From Belnapia rosea (GTDB taxonomy: Bacteria; Pseudomonadota; Alphaproteobacteria; Acetobacterales; Acetobacteraceae), in NCBI RefSeq assembly GCF_900101615.1, contig NZ_FMZX01000001.1:1178001-1242000 (forward strand): a stretch of DNA of 64,000 nt, in the 5' to 3' direction. The notes beneath the pieces were generated by a model that worked only from the letters and a program-made list of their open reading frames with translations, was not told the origin of the DNA and ran no database searches. Within the stretch, counting starts at the first letter, position 1, and each line of letters starts with the position of its first letter. Positions 25,486 to 33,830 of this stretch are shown here, piece after piece. Position numbers and translations under genes: made by a program.

Positions 25486-26136
25486 ATGAGCGAGACTCTG
25501 CGGTCCGCACCACCTCACTCCCTCGACCAACAAGTGCGTACGCAACTGCGGAAATGGCCGCAACGGCCGCCCGGGGTGATGCCCAGCCCGAAGCAGCCGG
25601 GCACCTGGCTTCGCGGGCGGCCCGGCGACTGGGCGGCGACCAACCAGCCCTTCCTGAAGCTGCCCGGCTCCAACCGGCTGCGGACGCTGCCAGACGGGCT
25701 CTGGCTGCATTTCTCACCCTCCCCGGTCGACCCCTATGTCGACATCCTCTGCATCGAGGCCTGCTCCTCGCTGCAGAACCTGCTCGACAAGCGGTCCCGC
25801 TTCTCGCCGACCACCTCCTCGCTGATGGCCTATTGCCCGCTCGACTGGTTGCTCGGCCCCGCGCAGCCGAATGACGAGACGCCGCGCTGGCGGCTGATCC
25901 GCATGCTGCGGACGGAGCCGGCCGGGCCGATGATCCTGCCGGTGCGCGACGTGCGGGTCGTCTTCGGGCTGAAGACGCGCCACTACGAGGGCTTCGTCCG
26001 CTACCAGGTGGCGCAGCCGCATGAATTCTACTGCCCGATGGACGCGCTGACCGCCGAGCATGGGCATGAGAATCCGGATATGCGCGCGCTGATCGCCCGC
26101 GCCAGCGCAACAGCCAACTTCATGCGCCTGCCCTGA
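25486..26136 (+). CDS. unrecognised 216-aa soluble protein
   Basis: I do not recognise a family. From the ATG at 25486 it is 216 aa with no signal peptide or membrane helix. The N-terminal 50 residues are basic and Pro-rich (RTQLRKWPQRPPGVMPSPKQ). The rest looks globular, with a WLHFSPSPVDPYVDILCIEA block, a helix containing SLQNLLDKRSRFSP, a PVRDVRVVFGLKTRHYEGFV beta region and an EFYCPMDALTAEHGHE tail that holds a possible metal-ligand group (Cys, two His, Glu). Codon use matches the genome. A GTG start at 25348 would add 46 residues but lacks coding character. The racemase gene begins 17 bases after it, so both may share a transcript. Confidence 0.65.
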   Translation: MSETLRSAPPHSLDQQVRTQLRKWPQRPPGVMPSPKQPGTWLRGRPGDWAATNQPFLKLPGSNRLRTLPDGLWLHFSPSPVDPYVDILCIEACSSLQNLLDKRSRFSPTTSSLMAYCPLDWLLGPAQPNDETPRWRLIRMLRTEPAGPMILPVRDVRVVFGLKTRHYEGFVRYQVAQPHEFYCPMDALTAEHGHENPDMRALIARASATANFMRLP

Positions 26137-26153
26137 TCGGGCATGCTGGCGGG

Positions 26154-26852
26154 ATGACCAAGATCCTCGGCGTCCTGGGCGGCATGGGCCCATTGGCCAG
26201 CGCGCATTTCATGCTCCGCCTCACCTTGCTGACCCCGGCCGAGCGCGACCAGGAGCATATCCCGGCCGTGCTCTGGTCCGACCCGCGCGTGCCCGACCGC
26301 ACCGCGGCCCGCCTCGCCGGCGGGACGGACCCGTTGCCGGCCCTGCTCCACGGCCTCCGCGGCCTGGAGGCGGCGGGGTGCGGCGCCATCGCCATCCCCT
26401 GCAACACCGCCCATGGCTGGCATGCGGAGATGCAGGCGGCCACGCGGCTGCCCATCCTGCATATCGTCGAGGCGACGGCGGCGGAGCTGGAGCGGCTCGG
26501 CGTGCCCTCCGGCCCGATCGGCGTGATGGGCACCGCGGCGACGCTCGCCATGAGGCTCTATCAACAGGGGCTGGAAGGGCGCGGCTGGAGCTGCCTGGTG
26601 CCGGATGGGACCGAGATGGCCGAGCGGGTCACGCCCGGAATCGGTCTGGTGAAGGCCAACCGGGTGGCGGAGGCCTATGCGCCGCTGGCCGAGGTCGCGC
26701 AGCGCCTGGTCGATCGTGGCGCGCGGGCGGTGGTGCTGGGCTGTACCGAGATCCCGCTCGGCATCGCGGCCGGGCCGGCGCTGCCATTCCCCGTGGCCGA
26801 CAGCATCGATGCGCTCGCCCGGGCGGCCATCCGCTGGGCGCGTTCCGACTGA
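26154..26852 (+). CDS. aspartate/glutamate racemase family protein
   Basis: 232 aa, a cofactor-independent two-cysteine racemase of the Asp/hydantoin family. Seen: the N-terminal GVLGGMGPLASAHFM, Cys83 in IAIPCNTAHGWH and Cys197 in VVLGCTEIPLGI, which form the proton-transfer pair. PIGVMGTAATLAM marks the second half-domain. The likely reaction is L-/D-aspartate interconversion, though amino-acid amides or other substrates are possible in this family. It begins 17 bases after the unknown gene upstream and converges on a small unknown gene, with only three bases between the two stop codons. Confidence 0.85.
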   Translation: MTKILGVLGGMGPLASAHFMLRLTLLTPAERDQEHIPAVLWSDPRVPDRTAARLAGGTDPLPALLHGLRGLEAAGCGAIAIPCNTAHGWHAEMQAATRLPILHIVEATAAELERLGVPSGPIGVMGTAATLAMRLYQQGLEGRGWSCLVPDGTEMAERVTPGIGLVKANRVAEAYAPLAEVAQRLVDRGARAVVLGCTEIPLGIAAGPALPFPVADSIDALARAAIRWARSD

Positions 26853-26855
26853 GGA

Positions 26856-27107
26856 TCAGTCGCAGTCGCAGCCGTCGGTCGGGCCAGTATCGCCGCGGAT
26901 GACGTGGTGGTCGATCCATTCGGCCACCAGGCGGCGTGCCTCCTGCACCGAGGACTCCGGGTGATGCACGCGATAGAGCGTGGTGCAGGCACGGAAGGCT
27001 GAGAGGTCGTCATTGCCGGTGTCGCGCAGCTCGCGATAGGCGGTCACCACCGCGCGTTCGCAGCGGCGGGCTATGACGCTGGTCTCAATGGCCAGTTGAC
27101 CCATCAA
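26856..27107 (-). CDS. unrecognised 83-aa small protein
   Basis: I do not recognise a family. It is 83 aa, soluble and mostly helical, with an RRCERAVVTAYRELRD helix, a CTTLYRVHHPES segment and a VAEWIDHHV helix, ending in an acidic CDCD tail. The two Met at the start are adjacent; the second (27104) may be the real one. It converges on the racemase gene. The two stop codons form a small inverted repeat, GACTGA (26847-26852) and TCAGTC (26856-26861). His and Cys content could hint at metal binding, but that is a guess. Confidence 0.6.
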   Translation of the reverse strand: MMGQLAIETSVIARRCERAVVTAYRELRDTGNDDLSAFRACTTLYRVHHPESSVQEARRLVAEWIDHHVIRGDTGPTDGCDCD

Positions 27108-27245
27108 CCCACTCCTTCGGTCGCAAGCGAGTTGAGAATCACTCGCAACAGAAGAGCATGCTAGCGATGCGCTCCCGATCCTTCAAGGGCCCATCGAGAG
27201 CATCACCGGGACCGATCGAAATCTTCGATGCAATCTGCGGTAGGG

Positions 27246-27273
27246 GGCCGCCCCGGCCATGGCCGGGGCGGCC
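27246..27273. repeat. perfect 28-base GC palindrome, terminator-like
   Basis: Bases 27246-27259 are the exact reverse complement of 27260-27273, with no spacer; the centre is GGCCATGGCC. It lies 10 bases beyond the stop of the minus-strand dehydrogenase gene. It would form a very stable hairpin in that transcript, but no T-run follows, so it may act as an mRNA 3' stabiliser or a rho-type stop rather than a classic terminator. Confidence 0.65.
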
Positions 27274-27282
27274 GCGCCGTCC

Positions 27283-28359
27283 TCAGGCCCGCGCCACGGC
27301 CTCGGCGATCGCCTTGCCGACATCCACCGTGCCGGCCTGCCCGCCCATGTCGCGGGTGCGCGGCCCGCCCTCGGCCAGCAGCCGCTCGATGGTCTGGACG
27401 ATGGCATCCGCCGCCGCCTTCTCGCCGAGATGCTCGAGCATCATCGCCCCCGACCAGATCTGCCCGATCGGGTTGGCGATCCACTTGCCGGCGATGTCGG
27501 GCGCCGAACCATGCACCGGCTCGAACATCGAGGGATAGGCCTTCTCCGGGTTGATATTGGCCGAGGCGGCGATGCCGATGGAGCCCGCGACGGCCGGGCC
27601 AAGGTCGGAGAGGATGTCGCCGAACAGGTTGGAGCCGACCACCACGTCGAACCAGTCCGGGTGCTGCACGAAATGCGCGCAGAGGATGTCGATATGGAAC
27701 TGGTCGGTCGTCACCTCCGGGTAGTTCGTCGCCATCTCGGCGAAGCGCTCGTCCCAGTAGGGCATGGTGAAGGTGATGCCGTTCGACTTGGTGGCGCTCG
27801 TCACCTTCTTGCGCTTGCGCGTCATCGCCAGCTCGAAGGCATATTTCATGATCCGGTCGCAGCCGATCCGGGTCAGCACGCTCTGCTGCGAGACGAATTC
27901 CCGGTCGGTGCCTGGGAACATGCGGCCGCCGATCGAGCTGTACTCGCCCTCGGTATTCTCCCGCACCACGTAGAAATCGATATCCTCCGGCCCACGATTG
28001 GCCAGCGGCGACTTCGACCCCGGCAGCAGCTTGCAGGGGCGGAGTGACACATACTGGTCGAAGCCGCGGCGGATCGGGATCAGCAGGCCCCAGAGCGAGA
28101 CATGGTCCGGCACGCCCGGCCAGCCCACCGCGCCGAGGAAGACGCTGTCCGAGTCCCGCAGCTGGTCCAGCCCGTCATCCGGCATCATCTTGCCGGTCTG
28201 CGCATAGGTCTCGCAGGACCAGTCGTAATGCTTGAGCTCGAGCTCGAAGCCGAAGCGCCGGGCGGCGGCATCCAGCACGCGCAGCCCCTCGGGCGTGGTC
28301 TCCTTGCCGATCCCGTCGCCCGGGATGACGGCGATACGGTGTTTCCTGGGGGTGCTCAT
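27283..28359 (-). CDS. ttuC: tartrate dehydrogenase / D-malate dehydrogenase (decarboxylating)
   Basis: 358 aa. A member of the isocitrate/isopropylmalate dehydrogenase family in the TtuC/DmlA branch, which uses NAD and a divalent metal to oxidise tartrate, D-malate or related 2-hydroxy acids. Seen: [20 protein letters not shown], a [20 protein letters not shown] loop that distinguishes this branch from Leu[17 protein letters not shown] with the catalytic Tyr, a Lys in [15 protein letters not shown], the metal Asp in [15 protein letters not shown], and [14 protein letters not shown]. The gene is alone on the minus strand and followed by the 28-base palindrome. purC lies 97 bases away, divergent. 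Confidence 0.9.
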   Translation of the reverse strand: MSTPRKHRIAVIPGDGIGKETTPEGLRVLDAAARRFGFELELKHYDWSCETYAQTGKMMPDDGLDQLRDSDSVFLGAVGWPGVPDHVSLWGLLIPIRRGFDQYVSLRPCKLLPGSKSPLANRGPEDIDFYVVRENTEGEYSSIGGRMFPGTDREFVSQQSVLTRIGCDRIMKYAFELAMTRKRKKVTSATKSNGITFTMPYWDERFAEMATNYPEVTTDQFHIDILCAHFVQHPDWFDVVVGSNLFGDILSDLGPAVAGSIGIAASANINPEKAYPSMFEPVHGSAPDIAGKWIANPIGQIWSGAMMLEHLGEKAAADAIVQTIERLLAEGGPRTRDMGGQAGTVDVGKAIAEAVARA

Positions 28360-28456
28360 GCGCTGGTCTCCTCGCCGGCACCATGGCGCAGAGGGCGGCG
28401 CGGCTCAACCGGATGGGCTATGCTCAGGCCCTTCGCCGCCAAGGACCCCAAGCCGG

Positions 28457-29446
28457 ATGATCAGCACCGCCGACCTCGCCCCCTATGCCGGCTTCGTCCT
28501 CCGCGACGCTGCGATCCCGGAACTGCCGGGTCATTACCGCGGCAAGGTGCGGGAGAATTACGACCTCCCGGACGGACGGCGCCTGATCATCGCGACGGAC
28601 CGGCTCTCCGCCTTCGACCGCGCCATCACCGCCGTGCCGCTGAAGGGCCAGGTGCTGACCCAGATCGCCCGCTTCTGGTTCGACCGCACGCGGGACATCT
28701 GCCCGAACCACGTCATCGCCTACCCGGACCCGAATGTCCTGCTCTGCCAGGGGCTCAGGATCATGCCGGTCGAGGTGGTGGTGCGCGACTACATGGCCGG
28801 CACCACCTCCACCTCCATCCTCTCGATGTACAAGGCCGGGCGGCGCGAGATGTACGGCCACCGCTTCCCCGAGGGGCTGCGCGCCAACGAGAAGCTGCCG
28901 CAGACCATCCTGACGCCGACCACCAAGGCCTTCGATGCCGGCCATGACGAGGAGCTGACGCCGGAGCGCATCATCGAGGGCGGGCTGCTGACCGAGGCGC
29001 AATGGGCCGAGGTCTCGGCACTCGCCCTCGACCTCTTCGCCCGCGGGCGGGAGCTGGCGGCGCGGCAGGGCCTCATCCTGGTGGACACCAAATACGAATT
29101 CGGCTTCGACGCCGAGGGCCGCATCATCCTCGCCGACGAGATCCACACGCCCGACTCCAGCCGCTACTGGTTCGCCGGCAGCTATGCGACGCGCTTCGAG
29201 GCCGGCGAGCCGCCGGAGAGCTTCGACAAGGACTTCATCCGCCGCTGGGTCACCGCCCGCTGCGACCCCTACCGGGACGAGTTGCCGGAGATCCCGACCG
29301 AGATCGTGCTCGAGGCCGCACGCATCTATGTCAGCGTCTTCGAGACCATCACCGGGCAGGATTTCCCGCTGCCGCCGGCGGATGAGCCGGTGCTGGACCG
29401 GGTGCGGCGGAACCTGGCGCCGTTCTTCCCGCTCGCCGCGCCCTGA
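28457..29446 (+). CDS. purC: phosphoribosylaminoimidazole-succinocarboxamide synthase (SAICAR synthetase)
   Basis: 329 aa, longer than the 240-aa form and matching the type found in eukaryotes and some alphaproteobacteria. It joins aspartate to CAIR in purine synthesis, using ATP. Seen: [20 protein letters not shown] at the ATP site, [51 protein letters not shown] and [14 protein letters not shown]. The ATG at 28457 begins the conserved region. Its last 98 bases overlap the 3' end of the convergent msrQ gene, unusual even for this compact genome. Confidence 0.95.
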   Translation: MISTADLAPYAGFVLRDAAIPELPGHYRGKVRENYDLPDGRRLIIATDRLSAFDRAITAVPLKGQVLTQIARFWFDRTRDICPNHVIAYPDPNVLLCQGLRIMPVEVVVRDYMAGTTSTSILSMYKAGRREMYGHRFPEGLRANEKLPQTILTPTTKAFDAGHDEELTPERIIEGGLLTEAQWAEVSALALDLFARGRELAARQGLILVDTKYEFGFDAEGRIILADEIHTPDSSRYWFAGSYATRFEAGEPPESFDKDFIRRWVTARCDPYRDELPEIPTEIVLEAARIYVSVFETITGQDFPLPPADEPVLDRVRRNLAPFFPLAAP

Positions 29447-30308
29447 TCCAGCCCGGCAGGGCGAGCAGCGGCGGCACCACCACCGCCACCGCGGCCCAGA
29501 CCGCCGGGCGCAGCCCGAAGGCGACATCCAGGTTGGCGGCGAGGATCCGTCCGGCCGGCAGGTTGGTCGCCAGCGCGTACCAGGCATATTCCACCCCGGC
29601 CGCCGCCAGCCCGGTGGCCGGGGCCAGCAGCAGCAGGGCGACCGGGTGCAGCCGCGCCTCCGCCGGCAGCAGTCGCCAGAGGATCAGCCAGGCGAGCAGC
29701 CCCGCCGCCAGCACCGCCTCCCAGAGCTGCGACTTCGATTGCAGGAAGAAGTGGAAGACCCCGAGCGCGGCGACCGGGAAAATCAGCAGGTGCAGCCGCT
29801 TCCAGCGCCGCCCGAGCTTGCGCATCCAGCCATCGGTCGAGGTCCAGCCGAGCACCGCGAGGCCGAGCAGCGCGACGAAGCCGATCGTCAGGTAGAAGCG
29901 CAGCGCGATCTCCGAGGCGATGCGCGGCAGCGCAAAGTCCTGGTAGGCCGCATAGAGCAGCAGGTGCAGCAGCGCATAGGCGAGCGTCCCCAGCCCCAGC
30001 ATCCGCCGCAGCGCCAGGATACGCGGCGCGGCGAGGATGCGCCCGAGCGGCGTCACCGCCAGCGTCACCAGCAGCAGCCGGATCGTCCAGAGCCCGATCT
30101 CGCGCAGCGCCGCCTTGGCCGGCTCCGGCCCCAGCCCCTCGGTCAGCGCGGTCACCAGCAGCCAGGCGGCCGGCGCCAGCAGCAGGGCGAGCACAACCGC
30201 CCGCAGCGCGGAGAGGCGCCCGGCCCGGTCGCGCCATGGCCAGGGAAAGGGTCGCGTCCCCCGGCTCAGGGCGGGCGGGAAGGCGGTGCGGAGGATGGCC
30301 TGAATCAT
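29349..30308 (-). CDS. msrQ: MsrQ-like heme-binding membrane subunit of methionine sulfoxide reductase
   Basis: 319 aa with about six hydrophobic helices forming a ferric-reductase-like transmembrane domain. MsrQ passes electrons from the quinone pool to periplasmic MsrP, which repairs oxidised methionine. Candidate heme His lie in [14 protein letters not shown] and in [20 protein letters not shown]. The start ATG at 30308 begins [12 protein letters not shown]; upstream codons lack coding character. The C-terminal 30 residues are Pro/Ala-rich low complexity and antisense to the end of purC. No msrP is adjacent, which is unusual because the pair is often an operon. It lies 41 bases after the ELM1-type gene on the same strand. 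Confidence 0.85.
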   Translation of the reverse strand: MIQAILRTAFPPALSRGTRPFPWPWRDRAGRLSALRAVVLALLLAPAAWLLVTALTEGLGPEPAKAALREIGLWTIRLLLVTLAVTPLGRILAAPRILALRRMLGLGTLAYALLHLLLYAAYQDFALPRIASEIALRFYLTIGFVALLGLAVLGWTSTDGWMRKLGRRWKRLHLLIFPVAALGVFHFFLQSKSQLWEAVLAAGLLAWLILWRLLPAEARLHPVALLLLAPATGLAAAGVEYAWYALATNLPAGRILAANLDVAFGLRPAVWAAVAVVVPPLLALPGWIRARRAGRTAPGSAAPGPAPAHPPAAAGNPAR

Positions 30309-30349
30309 GTCCCCTATTTCGCCCCGGCCACCCGTCCGGTAACCCCTTG

Positions 30350-31276
30350 TCATGTCCAACCCCGCGCGAGGATCGCCGCCGCCACCCGCGCGCTCTCATC
30401 CAGCGGCACCCGCTCGAACATCCCCTCCCCCAGCATGCGCGCCTGGCCGGCGGCGACCAGGCTCTCGCGCAGCCGCCGATGCCGTGGCCCGAGCCCGCCC
30501 GGATCGGCGATGAAGACCGGCACCGGCGTGGCCAGCGCCTCCGACAGCATGGAGACGCTGTCTCCCGTCACCACCACCGCATCCGCCCAGGCGAGGAAGC
30601 CGGCATAGGGGTTGCTCCCCGCCTCGCCCCAGCGGAACAGCCGGTGCGGCCGGTCCGCCAGCACGGTCGAAAGCGCCTCGGTCGCCGCCGCGCCGGTCCG
30701 CCGGCTGGTGGTCGCCAGCACGCTGGCCGCCATCCCGGCCACCTGCCGCCCGATGGCGGCCGCCACCTCCGGCCGCATCCCCTCCGCCCGCACCGGCCCG
30801 CCCACCAGCAGGGCGACACGGGGCGAGGGCAAGGCCGCCAGCCCGGCCCACTCCGCCCGCGCCGCCGCCAGCCGGCCGGGCGCCATGCGATGGCAGGCGC
30901 CGAGGATCTCCATCAGGTTCGGCGCCGGGCGCGGCCGGTCATGCGCGCCGACCACCAGCAGGTCGAGATCCGCCGCGCCGAGGCCGGGGCGCATGCAATG
31001 CACCGCCCGCGCCCCGTGCCGCCGCAGCCAGCGCGCGACCGGGGCCGAGCGCCGCCCGGCCGAGAGGGTGAGGCTCGGCCAGGGCGGCCGCAGCCCGCCC
31101 CGCACCTCCGCCGCCAGCCCGGCGAGGCTCGGCCAGGCAATGGGCAGCCGGGCCCACGGCCCCCATCGCAGCTCGACCGTCCGGAAGGGCAGGCCCAGCC
31201 GTTCGGCGATGCCGAGGGCCTGCGCCGCCGTCCCGGCGCGGGGATCGGCCAGCACCCAGACCGATGGTTCGGTCAT
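30350..31276 (-). CDS. ELM1/GtrOC1 family putative nucleotide-diphospho-sugar glycosyltransferase
   Basis: 308 aa. The protein matches the mitochondrial-fission ELM1-like family (formerly DUF1022), found in alphaproteobacteria and plants, with a fold related to GT-B glycosyltransferases. Seen: [20 protein letters not shown] at the N-terminus, [16 protein letters not shown] in the middle, and [20 protein letters not shown] and [17 protein letters not shown] near the C-terminus. The function in bacteria is not established; a cell-envelope role is a guess. It is the first gene of a two-gene unit with msrQ. Its start is 60 bases from divergent pyrE. Confidence 0.8.
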   Translation of the reverse strand: MTEPSVWVLADPRAGTAAQALGIAERLGLPFRTVELRWGPWARLPIAWPSLAGLAAEVRGGLRPPWPSLTLSAGRRSAPVARWLRRHGARAVHCMRPGLGAADLDLLVVGAHDRPRPAPNLMEILGACHRMAPGRLAAARAEWAGLAALPSPRVALLVGGPVRAEGMRPEVAAAIGRQVAGMAASVLATTSRRTGAAATEALSTVLADRPHRLFRWGEAGSNPYAGFLAWADAVVVTGDSVSMLSEALATPVPVFIADPGGLGPRHRRLRESLVAAGQARMLGEGMFERVPLDESARVAAAILARGWT

Positions 31277-31336
31277 GGACGCCGTCCCGCGCCGCGGTTA
31301 CGGATGGGCCGAACGCCGCCGGCAGGGGAATGCGTC

Positions 31337-32056
31337 ATGGCCATGCAACATGCTTCCGACTGGGACCGGGACGCCGCGCTGACGACGGCGCGCATCCTGC
31401 TCGAGATCAAGGCGGTGAATTTCCGCCCCGAGGAGCCCTATACCTTCACCAGCGGCTGGAAGAGCCCCGTCTATATCGACTGCCGCAAGATCATCTACTT
31501 CCCCCGCGCCCGGAACCGCATCTGCGACCTGGCGGTGGAGAAGATCGGCCGCCATATCGGCTACGAGTCGATCGACGCCGTGGCGGGTGGCGAGACCGCG
31601 GGCATCCCCTTCGCCGCCTGGATCGCCGACCGGATGATGGCGCCCATGGCCTATGTCCGTAAGAAGCCGAAGGGCTTCGGCCGCAACGCCCAGATCGAGG
31701 GCGACGTGCCCGAGGGCAAGAACACCCTCCTCGTCGAGGACCTGACCACCGACGGCGCCTCCAAGATCCGCTTCGCCCAGGCGCTGCGCGATGCCGGCGC
31801 GCTTTGCGACCACACCTTCGTCGTCTTCTTCTACGGCGTCTTCCCCGGCAGCTTCGAGACGATGAAGGGCATGAACCTCTCGCTGCACCATCTCTGCACC
31901 TGGTGGGACGTGCTCGAGGTCTGCCGCGAGCGGCCCTATTTCAGCGAGTCCGCGCTGAAGGAGGTGCGGAAATTCCTCGAGGACCCGGTGAGCTGGTCGA
32001 AGTCCCATGGCGGCATCGGCTCGGCCGCGGAGGCCCGCGCGAAGGACGCGGAGTAG
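31337..32056 (+). CDS. pyrE: orotate phosphoribosyltransferase
   Basis: 239 aa, the long alphaproteobacterial form. It makes OMP from orotate and PRPP. Seen: [20 protein letters not shown], the catalytic Lys loop [19 protein letters not shown], and the PRPP-binding [15 protein letters not shown]. The C-terminal extension ([14 protein letters not shown] onward) is typical of this branch. The ATG at 31337 follows GGGGA; the frame is open far upstream but that is antisense to the ELM1-type gene. It is separate from pyrB and the pyrC-like gene, which lie about 18 kb away in this window. Confidence 0.95.
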   Translation: MAMQHASDWDRDAALTTARILLEIKAVNFRPEEPYTFTSGWKSPVYIDCRKIIYFPRARNRICDLAVEKIGRHIGYESIDAVAGGETAGIPFAAWIADRMMAPMAYVRKKPKGFGRNAQIEGDVPEGKNTLLVEDLTTDGASKIRFAQALRDAGALCDHTFVVFFYGVFPGSFETMKGMNLSLHHLCTWWDVLEVCRERPYFSESALKEVRKFLEDPVSWSKSHGGIGSAAEARAKDAE

Positions 32057-32059
32057 CGG

Positions 32060-33745
32060 GTGGCGACGCCGATGACGGATCTCCTGCGGCCCCTGGCCGG
32101 CGCCGTCCTGCTGGCGCTGGCCGCCTCCGGCCCCGCCCTCGCCCAGCCGCGCGAGACGCTGACCATCGGCATCAGCCAGTACCCCTCGACCTTCCACCCG
32201 AATATCGAAGCCATGGCGGCGAAATCCTACGTGCTCGGCTTCACCCGCCGGCCGCTGACCGCCTATGGCCCCGACTGGCAGCTCGCCTGCCTCGGCTGCG
32301 AGAGCCTGCCGACGCTCGGGAATGGCGGCGCGCGGCTGGAGACGACGCCGGACGGCAAGCCCGGCATCCGCGTCACTTACCGCCTCCGCGCCGATGCCCG
32401 CTGGGGCGACGGCCGCCCGGTCTCGGCCGAGGATCTCCGCTTCGCCTGGGAGGCGGGGCGCGAGGGCGCGACGGGCTTCGGCCCGGCCGAGTTCTACCGC
32501 TCGGCCTATGAGCTGATCGTCGAGGACGCGCGCACCGTCACGCTGCGCTACGACAAGGTCACCTTCGAGTACAACTCGGCCGGCGACTTCCAGCCGCTGC
32601 CGGCGCATATCGACCGCGCCCGCTGGCAGGACGACCCGCGCGGCTACCGCAACCGCACCGCCTACGACACCGAGACCACCAATCCCGGCCTCTGGTCGGG
32701 CCCCTGGCGCGTCACCGCCGTGCAGCCCGGCGCCGGCGTCACGCTGGAGCGCAACGAGGCCTGGGCGGGCCCCGCCCCGGCCTTCCGCCGCATCCAGATC
32801 CGCACCATCGAGAACACCGCGGCGATGGAGGCGCAACTGCTCGCCGGCCAGCTCGACATGGTCGCCGGCGAGCTCGGCCTGCCGGTGGAGCAGGCGGCGG
32901 CGCTGGAGCGGCGCACCGCCGGGCGCTTCCGCATCGAGTACAAGCCCGGGCTGATCTACGAGCATCTCGACCTCCGCCTCGACCAGCCCCTGCTGGCGGA
33001 TCGCCGGGTCCGCCAGGCGCTGCTGCTGGCGATCGACCGGGCGCAGATCGTCGCCCGGCTGTTCGAGGGCCGGCAGGTGGTGGCCGATAGCGGCGTCAAC
33101 CCGCTCGACCCGATGCACGACCCGCAGGTGCAGCGCTGGCCGCATGACCCGGTGCGGGCCGCGGCGCTGCTGGAGGCGGCCGGCTGGCGCCCGGGGCCGG
33201 ACGGCATCCGCCGCAACGCGGCCGGCGAGCGCCTCTCCCTCGAGCTGATGACGACGGCGGGCAACCGCGCCCGCGAGTCGGTGCAGCAGGTGATCCAGGG
33301 CATGTGGCGGCAGGCGGGCATCGAGGCGCGCATCCGCAACGAGCCGCCGCGCGTGCTGTTCGGCGAGACGCTGTCGCGCCGCCGCTTCACCGGGGCTGCC
33401 CTCTTCGCCTGGATCTCATCGCCCGAGAACGTGCCGCGCAGCACGCTGCATTCGGAGGAGATCCCGACCGCGGCGCGCAACTGGTCCGGCCAGAACTACA
33501 CCGGCTACCGCAACCCGGAGATGGATGCGCTGCTGGAAGCCATCCCGCAGGAGCTGGACCGGGAGCGGCGCCGCGCCCTCTGGTCGCGGCTGCAGGCGAT
33601 CTTCGCCGAGGACCTGCCCCAGCTGCCGCTCTGGTTCCGTGCGGACGCGCATGTCTGGCCCCGCTGGCTGGAGGGCGTGCGGCCGACCGGGCACCTCAAC
33701 CCGACCTCCCTCTGGGCCGAGGAGTGGCGCGTCAGGCAACCGTGA
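32060..33745 (+). CDS. ABC transporter substrate-binding protein, family 5 (oligopeptide/nickel type)
   Basis: 561 aa. A signal peptide (LAGAVLLALAASGPALAQ) exports it to the periplasm. The mature protein has the SBP-bac-5 signatures: TIGISQYPSTFHPN, YRLRADARWGDGRPVSAEDL, LDLRLDQPLLADRRVRQALL and a C-terminal YRNPEMDALLEAI. It binds peptides or other small ligands for an ABC importer, but no permease or ATPase gene is adjacent, so it is an orphan here. The GTG at 32060 has GGAG six bases upstream; an in-frame ATG at 32072 is the alternative. It starts three bases after pyrE and ends just before a Fur-box-like site. Confidence 0.88.
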   Translation: MATPMTDLLRPLAGAVLLALAASGPALAQPRETLTIGISQYPSTFHPNIEAMAAKSYVLGFTRRPLTAYGPDWQLACLGCESLPTLGNGGARLETTPDGKPGIRVTYRLRADARWGDGRPVSAEDLRFAWEAGREGATGFGPAEFYRSAYELIVEDARTVTLRYDKVTFEYNSAGDFQPLPAHIDRARWQDDPRGYRNRTAYDTETTNPGLWSGPWRVTAVQPGAGVTLERNEAWAGPAPAFRRIQIRTIENTAAMEAQLLAGQLDMVAGELGLPVEQAAALERRTAGRFRIEYKPGLIYEHLDLRLDQPLLADRRVRQALLLAIDRAQIVARLFEGRQVVADSGVNPLDPMHDPQVQRWPHDPVRAAALLEAAGWRPGPDGIRRNAAGERLSLELMTTAGNRARESVQQVIQGMWRQAGIEARIRNEPPRVLFGETLSRRRFTGAALFAWISSPENVPRSTLHSEEIPTAARNWSGQNYTGYRNPEMDALLEAIPQELDRERRRALWSRLQAIFAEDLPQLPLWFRADAHVWPRWLEGVRPTGHLNPTSLWAEEWRVRQP

Positions 33746-33773
33746 CCTGCAACGTCGCGTTGCGAATTGGCAT

Positions 33774-33788
33774 TGCGAGTCATTATCA
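33774..33788 (+). promoter_or_regulatory. Fur-box-like operator
   Basis: TGCGAGT-C-ATTATCA fits the 7-1-7 Fur consensus: the right half ATTATCA is perfect and the left half agrees at four of seven positions. It lies 43 bases upstream of a TonB-dependent siderophore receptor, in an AT-richer patch between two genes. That position and the iron-uptake operon downstream make iron-dependent repression likely. Confidence 0.65.
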
Positions 33789-33830
33789 GTTGCGGTACCC
33801 CAGCCTCGCTTCCGCTGGGAACCTGCCCTG

